Shown here: positions 1 through 8,045 of the stretch, piece by piece
How the letters are laid out: every line of letters begins with the position of its first letter
Position numbering within the stretch: position 1 is the first letter of the stretch
Program-made: the position numbers and the translations under genes
The notes under the pieces: generated by a model
Told to the model about the DNA's origin: nothing
Seen by the model: the letters and a program-made list of their open reading frames with translations, nothing else
The model's database searches: none
Assembly (NCBI RefSeq): GCF_017832975.1
Contig: NZ_JAFIBI010000001.1
Location: forward strand, 3,782,001 to 3,846,000
Direction: 5' to 3'
Length of the DNA stretch: 64,000 nt
DNA from: Arthrobacter sp. PvP023
GTDB taxonomy: Bacteria; Actinomycetota; Actinomycetes; Actinomycetales; Micrococcaceae

Positions 1-200
1 GAACGCTGCCAGCGCGAGCCAGAAGCCGGCAATGACCGCCACAACCCAGCCGACGACGTCGTTCTGGTTGGCGGCAAAGATGACGGCCACCACGAAGGCG
101 ACGACAAACACCATCATTCCCGGGCCGCTGATTCGCAGCATGGAGAACCCGCCCTTGGCCGGGTTGGACGCAGAGTGAGGGTTACCCAAAGTTCGCATGG
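1..200 (-). CDS. Small membrane protein, cut by the window edge
   Basis: Reading leftward from an ATG at 200, the frame stays open to the window edge and gives 66 residues starting MRTLGNPHSASNPAKGGFSM. A hydrophilic N-terminus is followed by two hydrophobic segments (about residues 27-44 and 50-66) separated by a short polar turn, so it is an integral membrane protein. The 3' end lies outside the window. It sits downstream of, and codirectional with, the ABC-2 exporter genes. I do not recognise the family. Confidence 0.6.
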
Positions 201-256
201 GTCCATTGTCTCAAATGCCGAAGCGGGCAAGTGGACGCTTCCACCCGGGGCGAACG

Positions 257-1105
257 TTACTTGAGGAACAGCTTGCGCAGGCGCCCGGCGGTAAGCATGA
301 CACCCAGCACGATCATCACCACGTAGTACCCGACGTGGATGGCGGTTGCAGGGGTGAATATCCCCACGCTGATCTGCCGGAGCAGCTCCACGCCGTGCCA
401 CAGCGGCATGGCCTGGATCAGCCACTGGATGTACTGCGGGTAGACGCTCAGCGGGTAGAACGTGGCGCTGAAGAGGAACATCGGCAACATCACGAAGTTG
501 ATCCAGTCCATCTGCTGGAAGGTCTTCATGAAACTGGTGATCCCCATCCCGAAGCTGGCGAAACCGAAGGCGATCAGCACTGACGCGGGAATCATCAGGA
601 TGGCCCACGGTGTGGTGATCAGGCCCATGACGCCCATGACGGCGGTGAACCCGGTGGCGTACAGCAGGCCCCGCAACAAAGCCAGGAAGATCTCCCCCAT
701 CGCCACGTCCAGCGGGCCCAGCGAGGTGTAGAGCATGCCCTGGTACAACTTGGCGAAGTTCATCTTGAAGAAGACATTCCACGTGGAGTCATACACGGCG
801 CCGTTCATTGCGGACACCGCCAGGAGCGCAGGTGCAATGTAGGCGGCGTAACTGATTTCCTGGCCGCCGGGCCCCTGGACGGCCCCCACGATGGCGCCCA
901 GACCCACCCCCATGGAGATCAGGTACAGCACCGGCTCGAAGAAGCCGGAGAGCATCACCATCCAGTTGCTGCTCTTGGTGGCCATCAGGCCCCGGGCTAT
1001 GACGGCCTTGACGTTGCGCGAGTACAACGGCCCGAAATGGCGGTTCCGCGCCGCCTCGGCGACGCTGTGGCTTCCCGGGTCGCGACTTTCAGCCAGGATG
1101 CTCAT
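257..1105 (-). CDS. ABC-2 type transporter permease (second subunit)
   Basis: A 282-residue integral membrane protein of the ABC-2 permease family found in daunorubicin/nodulation-type exporters. It has about six hydrophobic segments, and a C-terminal portion with the pattern FLFSATFYPL and WHGVELLR typical of the family. The start is ATG 1105, placed by AAGGAGG eight bases upstream; this ATG overlaps the stop of the preceding permease gene (ATGA), so the two subunits are translationally coupled. With the neighbouring permease and ATPase it would form a heterodimeric exporter energised by one ATPase. The substrate cannot be told from sequence. Confidence 0.88.
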   Translation of the reverse strand: MSILAESRDPGSHSVAEAARNRHFGPLYSRNVKAVIARGLMATKSSNWMVMLSGFFEPVLYLISMGVGLGAIVGAVQGPGGQEISYAAYIAPALLAVSAMNGAVYDSTWNVFFKMNFAKLYQGMLYTSLGPLDVAMGEIFLALLRGLLYATGFTAVMGVMGLITTPWAILMIPASVLIAFGFASFGMGITSFMKTFQQMDWINFVMLPMFLFSATFYPLSVYPQYIQWLIQAMPLWHGVELLRQISVGIFTPATAIHVGYYVVMIVLGVMLTAGRLRKLFLK

Positions 1106-2019
1106 TGCCCCAGCCTCCTTACGAACTGGCGTTTGGTGAGCATCCATCCCGCGACGGCGAGGCCCACCAGGAAGACGAGGTGCAGGATGGTGAGCAGCGG
1201 TGGTTCCTCATAGCCGTAGCTGAAGACGCGGCCCAGTTCGGTGCCGTGCCAGATCGGGGATATCCAGCCGATCCACCGCACCGCGAGGGGCAGGGTGTCG
1301 AGCGGGAAAAAGGTTCCGGAAAAGAGGAACAACGGTGTCACGATAAACCTCATCACCATGGCGAACTGGCCTTTGTCCTCCTTGATGGAGGCGGCATAGG
1401 CCATCAGCGGCAGGCCGAAGGAGAGCCCTGCCAGGGTAGCGACCAGGATGGATACCCAGCCCCAGCCGCTGGGTGCGGCACCGAAGAGCGCCACCACCAC
1501 GAAGTAGATGGCGGACTGCAGCAGGAACCGCAGGGTCACGGCCATGATGTGGCCGGACGCGATCTGCTCAGGCGTGAGCGGGGAGGCATGCGGCCCGTAG
1601 TAGACGCGCCGCCATTTGAAGCCGTCCATGACCGGGAACGTGAATTCGTTGGCGGCCGTCATGACCGCCGCGGAGATCAACAGCGCAGGGGCGATGAATG
1701 CCAGGTAGCTGACCCCGCCGAACGCGGCAGCGCTGCTGGTATCCACGAGCGTGGCCAGGCCCACCCCCATGGCGAACAGATAGGCCACGGGCTGGCCCAC
1801 GCCGTACATCACGATGGTCCAGCCGTAGCCCTTCATGACGCGGAGGACCTGCTCGGCGTAGTAGAAGGATCCCCAGCGGCGGGCCCGGGCAGCTGACACG
1901 GCCGGCGAATGGGCGCGCAGCGCGGCAGGTCCGGCAGCTCCGCGGCCTCCGGCGTCTGCCACGGAAGGCGCGGCGTGCTCAGTCAACGAGGCTCCTACCG
2001 GTGAGGCGGAGGAAGACAT
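1102..2019 (-). CDS. ABC-2 type transporter permease (first subunit)
   Basis: A 305-residue ABC-2 permease with a 50-residue polar Ala/Gly/Arg-rich N-terminus and about six membrane spans. The family signature FLFSGTFFPLDTLP followed by ISPIWHGTELGR is near residues 225-260. It overlaps the end of the upstream ATPase gene by about 40 bases and the start of the second permease by 4 bases, so the three genes form one tight operon. The two permeases are homologous (FLFSGTFFPL versus FLFSATFYPL), pointing to gene duplication and a heterodimeric pore. An exporter of drugs, lipids or glycans is the usual role of such systems. Confidence 0.88.
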   Translation of the reverse strand: MSSSASPVGASLTEHAAPSVADAGGRGAAGPAALRAHSPAVSAARARRWGSFYYAEQVLRVMKGYGWTIVMYGVGQPVAYLFAMGVGLATLVDTSSAAAFGGVSYLAFIAPALLISAAVMTAANEFTFPVMDGFKWRRVYYGPHASPLTPEQIASGHIMAVTLRFLLQSAIYFVVVALFGAAPSGWGWVSILVATLAGLSFGLPLMAYAASIKEDKGQFAMVMRFIVTPLFLFSGTFFPLDTLPLAVRWIGWISPIWHGTELGRVFSYGYEEPPLLTILHLVFLVGLAVAGWMLTKRQFVRRLGQ

Positions 2020-2959
2020 CCTCCAGTGATGACCGCCGCACCAGCGACGTGAGGGGGCGCAGGCCGCGGGCAGACACCTGCTCCAGCGCCGCCTCGCCGT
2101 CGTGCGCGTAGATCAGCACGCGGTCCGGTAGCGTCTCCAGCCGTTCTCCGATTCCCTCAAGTTCAGCACCGATCGTGGCGTTCCGTTCGGAACCGAAGCG
2201 CAGCTCCAGGACTTCCCGGGTGGAGTATTCACGGATCAGGCTCGACGGCGAGCCCTCCGCCATGATGCGTCCCTTGTCCACCACGATAAGGCGGTCGCAC
2301 AGCTGTTCCGCCTCGTCCATGTAGTGCGTGGTGAGGATGAGCGTGACTCCCTGTTCCTTGAGCCGGAAGAGCCTGTCCCAGAGGATGTGCCGGGCCTGCG
2401 GGTCCAGACCGGTGGTGGGCTCGTCCAGCAGCAGGATCCGCGGTTCGTTGATCAGCGAGCGCGCAATGGTCAGCCGCCGTTTCATGCCTCCGGAGAGGGC
2501 GTCTACCTTGGATTTTGCCTTGTCCGTGAGCTGGGCAAACTCCAGCAGTTCATCTGCTTTGGGCCTCAGGTAGCTCATGGGCAGTCCGAAGTAACGGCCG
2601 TAGACCAGCAGGTTGTCGCGGACCTTGAGCTCTTCGTCGAGGTTGTCCTGCTGAGGCACAACGCCAAGGTGTGCGCGGACTTCCGGGCCGTGGCTTTCCG
2701 GATCCAGCCCCATGATGGAGAGGTTTCCGGAGGTGCGCTGGGAAACCCCGCCGATCATCTTCATGGTGGTGGACTTGCCTGCCCCGTTGGGGCCAAGCAG
2801 TCCGAAGGCCTCGCCGGCTGGAACGCTGAACGAGATGCCGTCGACGGCGGTGACGTCGCCGTACGTCTTGGTGAGGTTTTCGGCGGTGATGACGTACTGC
2901 ATCTGGTCGCCCCGGTGCTGGCTGCGGGATTGTTTGTTGGAGAGTTCTTCGTTGGACAC
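1979..2959 (-). CDS. ABC transporter ATP-binding protein of an ABC-2 exporter
   Basis: ATPase subunit of the exporter encoded by the next two genes. It shows Walker A GPNGAGKST, Q-loop VPQQDNLD, signature LSGGMKRRL, Walker B ILLLDEPTTGLDPQAR and switch His in LILTTHYMDEAEQL, plus a C-terminal accessory region as in DrrA-type drug exporters. Start is uncertain: GTG 2959 has GTGAGGG upstream and gives 326 residues, while ATG 2902 gives 307 residues beginning MQYVITAENL. The open frame continues further 5' but that part is low-quality and crosses the folD terminator, so it is not coding. Confidence 0.88.
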   Translation of the reverse strand: MSNEELSNKQSRSQHRGDQMQYVITAENLTKTYGDVTAVDGISFSVPAGEAFGLLGPNGAGKSTTMKMIGGVSQRTSGNLSIMGLDPESHGPEVRAHLGVVPQQDNLDEELKVRDNLLVYGRYFGLPMSYLRPKADELLEFAQLTDKAKSKVDALSGGMKRRLTIARSLINEPRILLLDEPTTGLDPQARHILWDRLFRLKEQGVTLILTTHYMDEAEQLCDRLIVVDKGRIMAEGSPSSLIREYSTREVLELRFGSERNATIGAELEGIGERLETLPDRVLIYAHDGEAALEQVSARGLRPLTSLVRRSSLEDVFLRLTGRSLVD

Positions 2960-3090
2960 AAGTTCAGGCACCCTCACAACGTTAGTACGCACGTTCGAAC
3001 AAAGAAAGAGTTGGATCTCAAAAAATCCATTCGATGTGGATTGCCGGCAAGCGCCCCGGGGTAGTGCCGCAAGGCCTCCGCTTAAAGCCT

Positions 3091-3126
3091 GCAGGGCGCC
3101 TGCTCCCTGGGGAGCAGGCGCCCTGC
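3091..3126 (-). terminator. Strong hairpin downstream of folD
   Basis: A perfect 16-bp inverted repeat with a CTGG loop lies 24 bases past the folD stop and upstream of the ABC exporter operon on the same strand. The T-tract is weak (CTTTAA). It most likely ends glyA-folD transcripts and insulates the exporter. Confidence 0.65.
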
Positions 3127-3149
3127 GGCGTTCCTTCAAGGTGGCAGGG

Positions 3150-4058
3150 CTAGGCGGTCCCGGCGCTTTCCGCTGCCAGTTTGCGTTCCGCGGCTTCGAC
3201 CACGTTGGTCATCAGCAGCGCCACGGTCATGGGACCGACGCCGCCGGGGTTCGGCGAAATCCAGCCCGCTACCTCGGCAGCTGCGGGATCGATGTCTCCG
3301 TGGACCTTGCTCTTGCCCGTCTCAGGATCCGTTTCACGGGTGACGCCGACGTCGAGCAGTGCCGCACCGGGCTTGACGTCCGCAGCCTTGACGATGTGCT
3401 TGGCACCTGCCGCGCCCACAATTACGTCCGCCTGCCGCAGGAGTTCCGAGAGGTTCTCGGTCCCTGTGTGCGTCAGGGTCACAGTGGCGTTCACGGACCG
3501 CCGGGTGAGCAGCAGCCCGATCGTGCGGCCGATCGTGACACCGCGGCCGACCACAACGACGTGCTTGCCGGAGAGGCTGTAACCGTTGCGTTCCAGGAGC
3601 TCGATGACGCCGCGGGGCGTGCACGGCAGAGGCGAGGTGATCTCGCCGCTGACATTGAGCACCAGCCGGCCAAGGTTGGTCGGGTGCAGTCCGTCGGCAT
3701 CCTTGGCGGGGTCAATCCGTTCAAGGATGGCGTCGGTGTCCAGGTGCTTGGGCAGCGGCAGCTGCACGATGTAGCCGTGGCAGGTTGGGTCCGCATTGAG
3801 TTCGTCAATGAGGGCCTCAACCTGGGCCTGGGTGGCATCCGCCGGAAGCTCACGCTGGATCGAGTTCATCCCGATCTCTACGGACTGCTTGTGCTTCATG
3901 GACACGTACAGCTGCGAGGCAGGGTCCGCGCCCACGAGCACGGTGGCAATGCCCGGAGTGACTCCGCGGGCCTTCAGCTTGGCGACACGCTCAGCCAGCT
4001 CGGACTTGATGGCGGCAGCGGCGGCCTTTCCGTCAAGGATCTTCGCGGTCTGCGCCAT
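3150..4058 (-). CDS. folD: Bifunctional methylenetetrahydrofolate dehydrogenase / methenyltetrahydrofolate cyclohydrolase
   Basis: FolD interconverts 5,10-methylene-, methenyl- and 10-formyl-tetrahydrofolate in the cytoplasm. The 302-residue product has the catalytic YVSMK motif (Tyr51, Lys55), GYIVQLPLPKHLD, the cofactor-binding segment VVGRGVTIGRTIG and the signature PNPGGVGPMTVALL. ATG 4058 is preferred; an in-frame GTG at 4073 would overlap the glyA stop. Only 8 bases separate it from glyA, so both share the ZTP riboswitch and promoter upstream of glyA. It supplies formyl-folate for purH and purN, which lie elsewhere in this window. Confidence 0.95.
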   Translation of the reverse strand: MAQTAKILDGKAAAAAIKSELAERVAKLKARGVTPGIATVLVGADPASQLYVSMKHKQSVEIGMNSIQRELPADATQAQVEALIDELNADPTCHGYIVQLPLPKHLDTDAILERIDPAKDADGLHPTNLGRLVLNVSGEITSPLPCTPRGVIELLERNGYSLSGKHVVVVGRGVTIGRTIGLLLTRRSVNATVTLTHTGTENLSELLRQADVIVGAAGAKHIVKAADVKPGAALLDVGVTRETDPETGKSKVHGDIDPAAAEVAGWISPNPGGVGPMTVALLMTNVVEAAERKLAAESAGTA

Positions 4059-4066
4059 GGCCCGGT

Positions 4067-5374
4067 TCACCACTGTTCGTGCTGCGGGTAGAGCGGGAAG
4101 TCGGCGGCGAGCTTGTCCACGCGGGCCTGCAGGGCCTCGATGTCGGTGGCGGAGCCGGCCTTCAGGGCGGTGGCGATGATCTCGGCCACCTCGGTGAATT
4201 CCTCGGCGCCGAAGCCGCGGGTGGCCAGTGCCGGGGTACCGATGCGCAGGCCGGAGGTGACCATCGGCGGGCGGGGGTCGAACGGAACAGCGTTGCGGTT
4301 CACGGTGATTCCCACGGAGTGCAGGAGGTCTTCGGCCTGCTGGCCGTCCAGCTGCGAGTTGCGCAGGTCCACCAGGACCAGGTGCACATCGGTGCCGCCG
4401 GTGAGCACGGAGACGCCTGCTTCTGCGACGTCAGCCTGGTTCAGGCGGTCGGCGATGATCTTGGCGCCCTCGAGGACGCGCTCCTGGCGCTCCTTGAACT
4501 CAGCGGTGCCGGCGATCTTGAAGGCAACGGCCTTTGCGGCGATGACGTGCATGAGCGGTCCGCCCTGCTGGCCGGGGAAGACGTTGGAGTTGAGCTTCTT
4601 GGCCCATTCCTGCTTGGCCAGGATCACACCGGAGCGGGGGCCTGCGAGGGTCTTGTGCACAGTGGAGGTGACGACGTCGGAGTGCGGCACCGGGCTCGGG
4701 TGCAGGCCCGCGGCCACCAGGCCGGCGAAGTGGGCCATGTCGGTCCAGAGCAGCGCGCCGACTTCATCGGCGATGGAGCGGAAGGCTGCGAAGTCCAGGT
4801 GGCGCGGGTAGGCGGACCAGCCGGCGATGATCACCTGGGGCTTCTCGACGATTGCCTGTTCACGGAGTTTATCCATGTCGACGCGGAAGTTGTCCTGCTC
4901 CACCTGGTACGCGGCTACCTGGTACAGCTTGCCGGAGAAGTTGAGCTTCATGCCGTGCGTCAGGTGGCCGCCGTGGGCCAGGGAGAGGCCCAGGATCTTG
5001 TCGCCGGGAGTGATCATGGCGGAGAGCGCTGCTGCATTGGCCTGTGCACCGGAGTGCGGCTGGACGTTGGCGTACTCGGCGCCAAACAGGTCCTTAACGC
5101 GGTCGATCGCCAGCTGCTCGGCGATGTCCACGTATTCGCAGCCACCGTAGTAGCGGCGGCCCGGGTAGCCCTCGGCGTACTTGTTGGTCAGGACGGAGCC
5201 CTGGGCTTCCATGACAGCGCGCGGGGCGAAGTTTTCGGAGGCGATCATTTCCAGGGTGCCGCGCTGGCGGCCAAGCTCCTGGTCAAGTACGGCGGCGATC
5301 TCGGGGTCGAGCTCAGCCAGCGGCAGGTTACTGACGGTCGAGGAAGTGCTGACGGAAGTCGGTGAAGTGGTCAC
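4067..5374 (-). CDS. glyA: Serine hydroxymethyltransferase
   Basis: Converts serine and tetrahydrofolate to glycine and methylene-tetrahydrofolate, using PLP. The 435-residue protein has IASENF near the N-terminus, HSGAQANAA, and the PLP-lysine motif STVHKTLAGPRSG (Lys241; usual form TTTHKTLRGPRGG). The start is GTG 5374 with AGGAG six bases upstream; an in-frame extension to 5455 lacks a ribosome site. It is the first gene of a glyA-folD operon and is divergent from purU, which works on the same folate pool. A ZTP-class riboswitch lies in its 5' leader. Confidence 0.96.
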   Translation of the reverse strand: MTTSPTSVSTSSTVSNLPLAELDPEIAAVLDQELGRQRGTLEMIASENFAPRAVMEAQGSVLTNKYAEGYPGRRYYGGCEYVDIAEQLAIDRVKDLFGAEYANVQPHSGAQANAAALSAMITPGDKILGLSLAHGGHLTHGMKLNFSGKLYQVAAYQVEQDNFRVDMDKLREQAIVEKPQVIIAGWSAYPRHLDFAAFRSIADEVGALLWTDMAHFAGLVAAGLHPSPVPHSDVVTSTVHKTLAGPRSGVILAKQEWAKKLNSNVFPGQQGGPLMHVIAAKAVAFKIAGTAEFKERQERVLEGAKIIADRLNQADVAEAGVSVLTGGTDVHLVLVDLRNSQLDGQQAEDLLHSVGITVNRNAVPFDPRPPMVTSGLRIGTPALATRGFGAEEFTEVAEIIATALKAGSATDIEALQARVDKLAADFPLYPQHEQW

Positions 5375-5504
5375 GAAGAACTCCTGGCTAGGGATGGGCG
5401 CTGCTAAGGTCAGGCTACCGGCTGTGACGCGGCTCCGCCCCTTGGTTACGGGCAAGGCAACGCCAGGGTGTGGCAGCGGTTAAACTGCCGTCCGGCAAAA
5501 CATG

Positions 5505-5588
5505 ACCCTCGGCCCAGGCGTACGATCCGTGGTCTTCGTCAGTGCCGCTCCCTGATGGTTAGCCATCCAACGCCAGTTGCGACCGGTT
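5505..5588 (-). promoter_or_regulatory. ZTP (pfl) riboswitch in the glyA-folD leader
   Basis: Read on the minus strand the leader contains the pfl hallmarks in order: GGTCGCAACTGGCG (family form GUCGUGACUGGCG), a short hairpin GGATGGctaaCCATC, AGGGAGCGGC, a variable loop, then CGCCTGGGC (family form CCGCCUGGGC). The order and spacing match actinobacterial ZTP aptamers as I recall them. After it comes a hairpin GGCAG...CTGCC that could be the expression platform, then about 100 bases to the glyA GTG. A -10-like GATAGT at 5592-5597 would start RNA at about 5585. ZTP riboswitches turn on one-carbon genes when formyl-folate is short, which fits glyA-folD. Confidence 0.88.
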
Positions 5589-5604
5589 AAGACTATCAAA
5601 ACCC

Positions 5605-5622
5605 TTCCGAATTCCGTCGGAA
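5605..5622. promoter_or_regulatory. Inverted repeat between glyA and purU promoters
   Basis: TTCCGA-attccg-TCGGAA lies between the -10-like element for glyA (minus strand) and the promoter for purU (plus strand). It could be a shared operator; no regulator is recognised. Confidence 0.3.
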
Positions 5623-5627
5623 CCCCG

Positions 5628-5666
5628 TTGAGGGCGCTGCCTCCGGCGCGGGTAGGCTGTTCTTCG
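5628..5666 (+). promoter_or_regulatory. purU promoter, leaderless
   Basis: TTGAGG (5628-5633) and TAGGCT (5653-5658) flank a 19-base spacer. Transcription would begin about at the GTG start codon at 5666, and no ribosome-binding site is present, so purU mRNA is probably leaderless. Confidence 0.5.
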
Positions 5667-6526
5667 TGACTGAAGACCAGCTTTCCTCCGCTTACGTACT
5701 GACCCTCTCCTGCCCCGACCGGCCCGGCATCGTGCATGCCGTAGCGGGCGCACTGCTTGTGGCCGGATGCAACATTACGGACTCGCAGCAGTACGGCAGC
5801 CAGACCACCGGCACGTTCTTCATGCGGGTGGAGGTCACCACTGCCGCTTCGCATTCAGACGTCCACGCTGCGCTGGAGCCGGTGGCCGTGGCCTTCGGCA
5901 TGCAGTGGAGCCTGAACCCCGCGGGCCGGAAGGTCCGGACGCTGCTGATGGCAAGCAAGTCTGCCCACTGCCTCAACGACTTGCTGTTCCTCCAGCGCTC
6001 CGGCACGCTCCCCATCGAAATCCCCGCCATCGTGTCCAACCATGAGGACCTGGCCGGGCTGGCGGAGTTTTACGGCATTCCCTTCCACTTCATTCCGGTC
6101 ACCGCTGACACCAAGGTCCGGGCCGAGGACCAGCTGCGGAAAATCATCGCAGAGGAAGACATCGAGCTGACCGTCCTGGCCCGCTACATGCAGATCCTGT
6201 CCAACGAGCTGTGCACCGAGCTCACCGGCAAGGCCATCAACATCCACCACTCGTTCCTGCCGTCCTTCAAAGGTGCGAAGCCGTACCACCAGGCCCATGC
6301 CCGCGGCGTGAAGCTGATCGGCGCCACTGCGCACTACGTCACGGCTGCGCTGGACGAAGGGCCCATCATCGAGCAGGAAGTCATCCGCGTGGACCACCGC
6401 CGCACGGCAGAACAGTTTGTGCAGATGGGCCGGGACGTGGAAGGCCGCACCCTGGCCCAGGCCGTCCAATGGCACGCCGAGCACCGGGTGCTGCTGGACG
6501 GAAACCGCACCGTCGTCTTCAACTAG
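5666..6526 (+). CDS. purU: Formyltetrahydrofolate deformylase
   Basis: Hydrolyses 10-formyl-tetrahydrofolate to formate and tetrahydrofolate, balancing the one-carbon pool. The 286-residue protein has an N-terminal ACT domain (residues about 8-85, LSCPDRPGIVHAVAGAL) and a formyltransferase-fold hydrolase domain with NIHHSFLPSFKGAKPYHQA and LDEGPIIEQEV carrying the catalytic Asn/His/Asp set (Asp near 230). Length is normal for PurU. The GTG start at 5666 lies directly behind a -10 box. Divergent to glyA-folD, so one intergenic region controls three folate genes. Confidence 0.95.
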   Translation: MTEDQLSSAYVLTLSCPDRPGIVHAVAGALLVAGCNITDSQQYGSQTTGTFFMRVEVTTAASHSDVHAALEPVAVAFGMQWSLNPAGRKVRTLLMASKSAHCLNDLLFLQRSGTLPIEIPAIVSNHEDLAGLAEFYGIPFHFIPVTADTKVRAEDQLRKIIAEEDIELTVLARYMQILSNELCTELTGKAINIHHSFLPSFKGAKPYHQAHARGVKLIGATAHYVTAALDEGPIIEQEVIRVDHRRTAEQFVQMGRDVEGRTLAQAVQWHAEHRVLLDGNRTVVFN

Positions 6527-6538
6527 GCCGGGCAGGAC

Positions 6539-7228
6539 GTGACGGCGGCCAGCGGGGACCCCGGAGCACAGCACCACAGCGGGGAGGACCGGCTGGCCGC
6601 GTTCTACAACCAGCGCGCCGTCCTTCATCCGGAGCACCCGCTGACGCCACAGCGGGTGCAGCAGCGGGAGCGGTTCATTGCGCGGCTGAAGGCCGAAGGC
6701 AGGCACGCCGTGCTGGAGATCGGTTCGGGTCCGGGGATCGACGGGCTGAAGTTCGTCCAGGCCGGCATCCACTACACGGGCGTGGACATCTCCGAAGAGC
6801 AGGTGCGCATCGCCACGGCCAAGGGACTGAATGTCTCGGTCGCCAGCACGCGGAACCTGCCCTTCGCCGACGGCGTCTTCCCGGCGGTGTGGACCATGAG
6901 CACCCTGCTGCACATCCCCAACACGGACATCGACGACGTCGTCCGTGAACTGGTGCGGGTAGCCGCGCCGGGGGCGCCGATCGCCGTCGGGCTCTGGTCC
7001 GGGGACGATGAAGAGGTGATCAACCCCGAAGACGAGATCCAGCCGCCGCGGTTCTTCAGCCGGCGCAGTGACGCGGCGCTCCGACGGATCTTCGGCCGGC
7101 ACGGCGAGATTGAGGAATTCGTCACGTGGCCGGAGGGCACGGGGGCGGAATCCGGCCCGGGTGCCGGCCACTGGACGCAGCACTACCAGTTCCTGGTTCT
7201 GCGCACTCCCCCGCCCCAACCCAAGTAG
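6539..7228 (+). CDS. Class I SAM-dependent methyltransferase
   Basis: A 229-residue methyltransferase of the Methyltransf_11 type. Motif I is VLEIGSGPGIDGLKF (residues about 59-73), followed by the acidic loop GVDISEEQV and motif IV-like NLPFADGVFPAVWTMSTLLH. The GTG start is 12 bases after purU, so the two are probably cotranscribed. The substrate is unknown. The last codons, CCC AAG TAG, lie inside the right end of a dispersed palindromic element (7219-7285), so the C-terminal Pro-Lys-stop is contributed by the element. Confidence 0.8.
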   Translation: MTAASGDPGAQHHSGEDRLAAFYNQRAVLHPEHPLTPQRVQQRERFIARLKAEGRHAVLEIGSGPGIDGLKFVQAGIHYTGVDISEEQVRIATAKGLNVSVASTRNLPFADGVFPAVWTMSTLLHIPNTDIDDVVRELVRVAAPGAPIAVGLWSGDDEEVINPEDEIQPPRFFSRRSDAALRRIFGRHGEIEEFVTWPEGTGAESGPGAGHWTQHYQFLVLRTPPPQPK

Positions 7229-7285
7229 CTGGCAGTTAACGTCGCGAAATCCGCGAATGACGACGTTAAATGCGAGTCAGTTGGG
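7219..7285 (-). repeat. Dispersed palindromic element, copy A
   Basis: On the minus strand it reads CCCCAACTGACTCGCATTTA, ACGTCG, a variable middle, then CGCGACGTTAACTGCCAGCT and ACTTGGG. It matches copies at 39582-39647 and 40637-40720. It lies between convergent genes and overlaps the stop codon of the methyltransferase gene. The TTAACGTCG/CGACGTTAA arms form a hairpin that could end transcription both ways. Confidence 0.8.
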
Positions 7286-7297
7286 GAAAGCGCGGGC

Positions 7298-7885
7298 CTA
7301 GGTTCCCCTGCGCGCACTACCCATGTATCCGCCCAGGAAGGCGCCCGCGATCACCACGAGCGCCCCGAACCTCGCCAGCCCGACGCCCAGCCTGCGCTTG
7401 CCCCGGAGCCGGGCAGCCCAGGATCCGGCAAAGATCAGCACGGCCGCGGCGTTCAAGCCTGCATGGACGATGCCAACCCGCTGCGTTCCCCGGCCGGCCA
7501 ACGCCCACTCGGCCCATCCTGACAGCGCAGTGGGCACGGCTGAGACGACGCCGAGGCCCATCAGGCGGGTTGCCGCCCGCTGGGTCCCTTCATCCGGGTA
7601 CAGGTCCAGGAACATGGCCATGAACCATGCGCCGAAAGGCACGTCTGTGAGGATGCCGTGCAGTGGTATTCCGGTTGCATCGCCGTGGAGGAAGCTGCGG
7701 ACTCGCTCGTTCTGGACCAGGCGGCCGGCCTTCGGCTCGGCAACCCGGACGGCCGGGTCAAGGGCCTCCAGTTGCTCAATCCCCCGCATCAAACGGCGGA
7801 ACCGGCCGGCCCCGCCCCCTCCGGTCTTCCGCAGGTGAAGTCCTTGCAACTGCAGACCTTGAAGGTCCAAACCCCGTAGTTCCAT
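7298..7885 (-). CDS. DUF2231-family membrane protein
   Basis: A 195-residue protein with a conserved LHGILTDVPFGAWFMA segment (DUF2231 form LHP.LTDLPIGAW) and four likely membrane spans after about residue 80. The N-terminus starts MELRGLDLQGLQLQGLHL, a short LQGL-type repeat of unknown meaning. ATG 7885 is chosen because TACCAT lies six bases upstream, fitting a leaderless start; a GTG at 7942 is the alternative and would add 19 residues. Family members are often linked to heme or redox functions, but no role can be assigned here. Confidence 0.7.
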   Translation of the reverse strand: MELRGLDLQGLQLQGLHLRKTGGGGAGRFRRLMRGIEQLEALDPAVRVAEPKAGRLVQNERVRSFLHGDATGIPLHGILTDVPFGAWFMAMFLDLYPDEGTQRAATRLMGLGVVSAVPTALSGWAEWALAGRGTQRVGIVHAGLNAAAVLIFAGSWAARLRGKRRLGVGLARFGALVVIAGAFLGGYMGSARRGT

Positions 7886-7968
7886 GGCCCAATGGTAGTG
7901 AGACGCGGCAGCGGCGTCACTAGGCACAAAGTCCGTTGGCACACCGGCAACTGGCTGGTCCGGCCCGC

Positions 7969-8031
7969 GAGTTTTTGTCCAGATAATCGCCTCAAACGAC
8001 CCTTTTGGTCCCGCTATCTGGACAAAAACTC
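7969..8031. repeat. 17-bp perfect inverted repeat between divergent genes
   Basis: GAGTTTTTGTCCAGATA at 7969-7985 recurs as its exact complement at 8015-8031, with 29 bases between. The right arm touches the TAGGCT -10 box of the downstream gene. It is either a paired operator for a regulator controlling both divergent genes or a small mobile palindromic element. Confidence 0.75.
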
Positions 8032-8032
8032 C

Positions 8033-8045
8033 TAGGCTGGGCTCA
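8033..8045 (+). promoter_or_regulatory. -10 box for a leaderless gene
   Basis: TAGGCT (8033-8038) ends six bases before the ATG at 8045, so the transcript would start at or next to the ATG. No Shine-Dalgarno sequence is present. Confidence 0.5.

Noticed and set aside
2712..4091. Long plus-strand open frame over folD and the ABC ATPase
   Set aside because: Shadow of two well-supported minus-strand genes; no recognisable domain.
5375..5504. Glycine riboswitch or T-box ahead of glyA
   Set aside because: Neither the tandem glycine aptamer nor a T-box sequence is visible; the ZTP blocks explain the leader.
7969..8031. Insertion-sequence ends
   Set aside because: Only 29 bases separate the arms, leaving no transposase, and no target duplication is seen.
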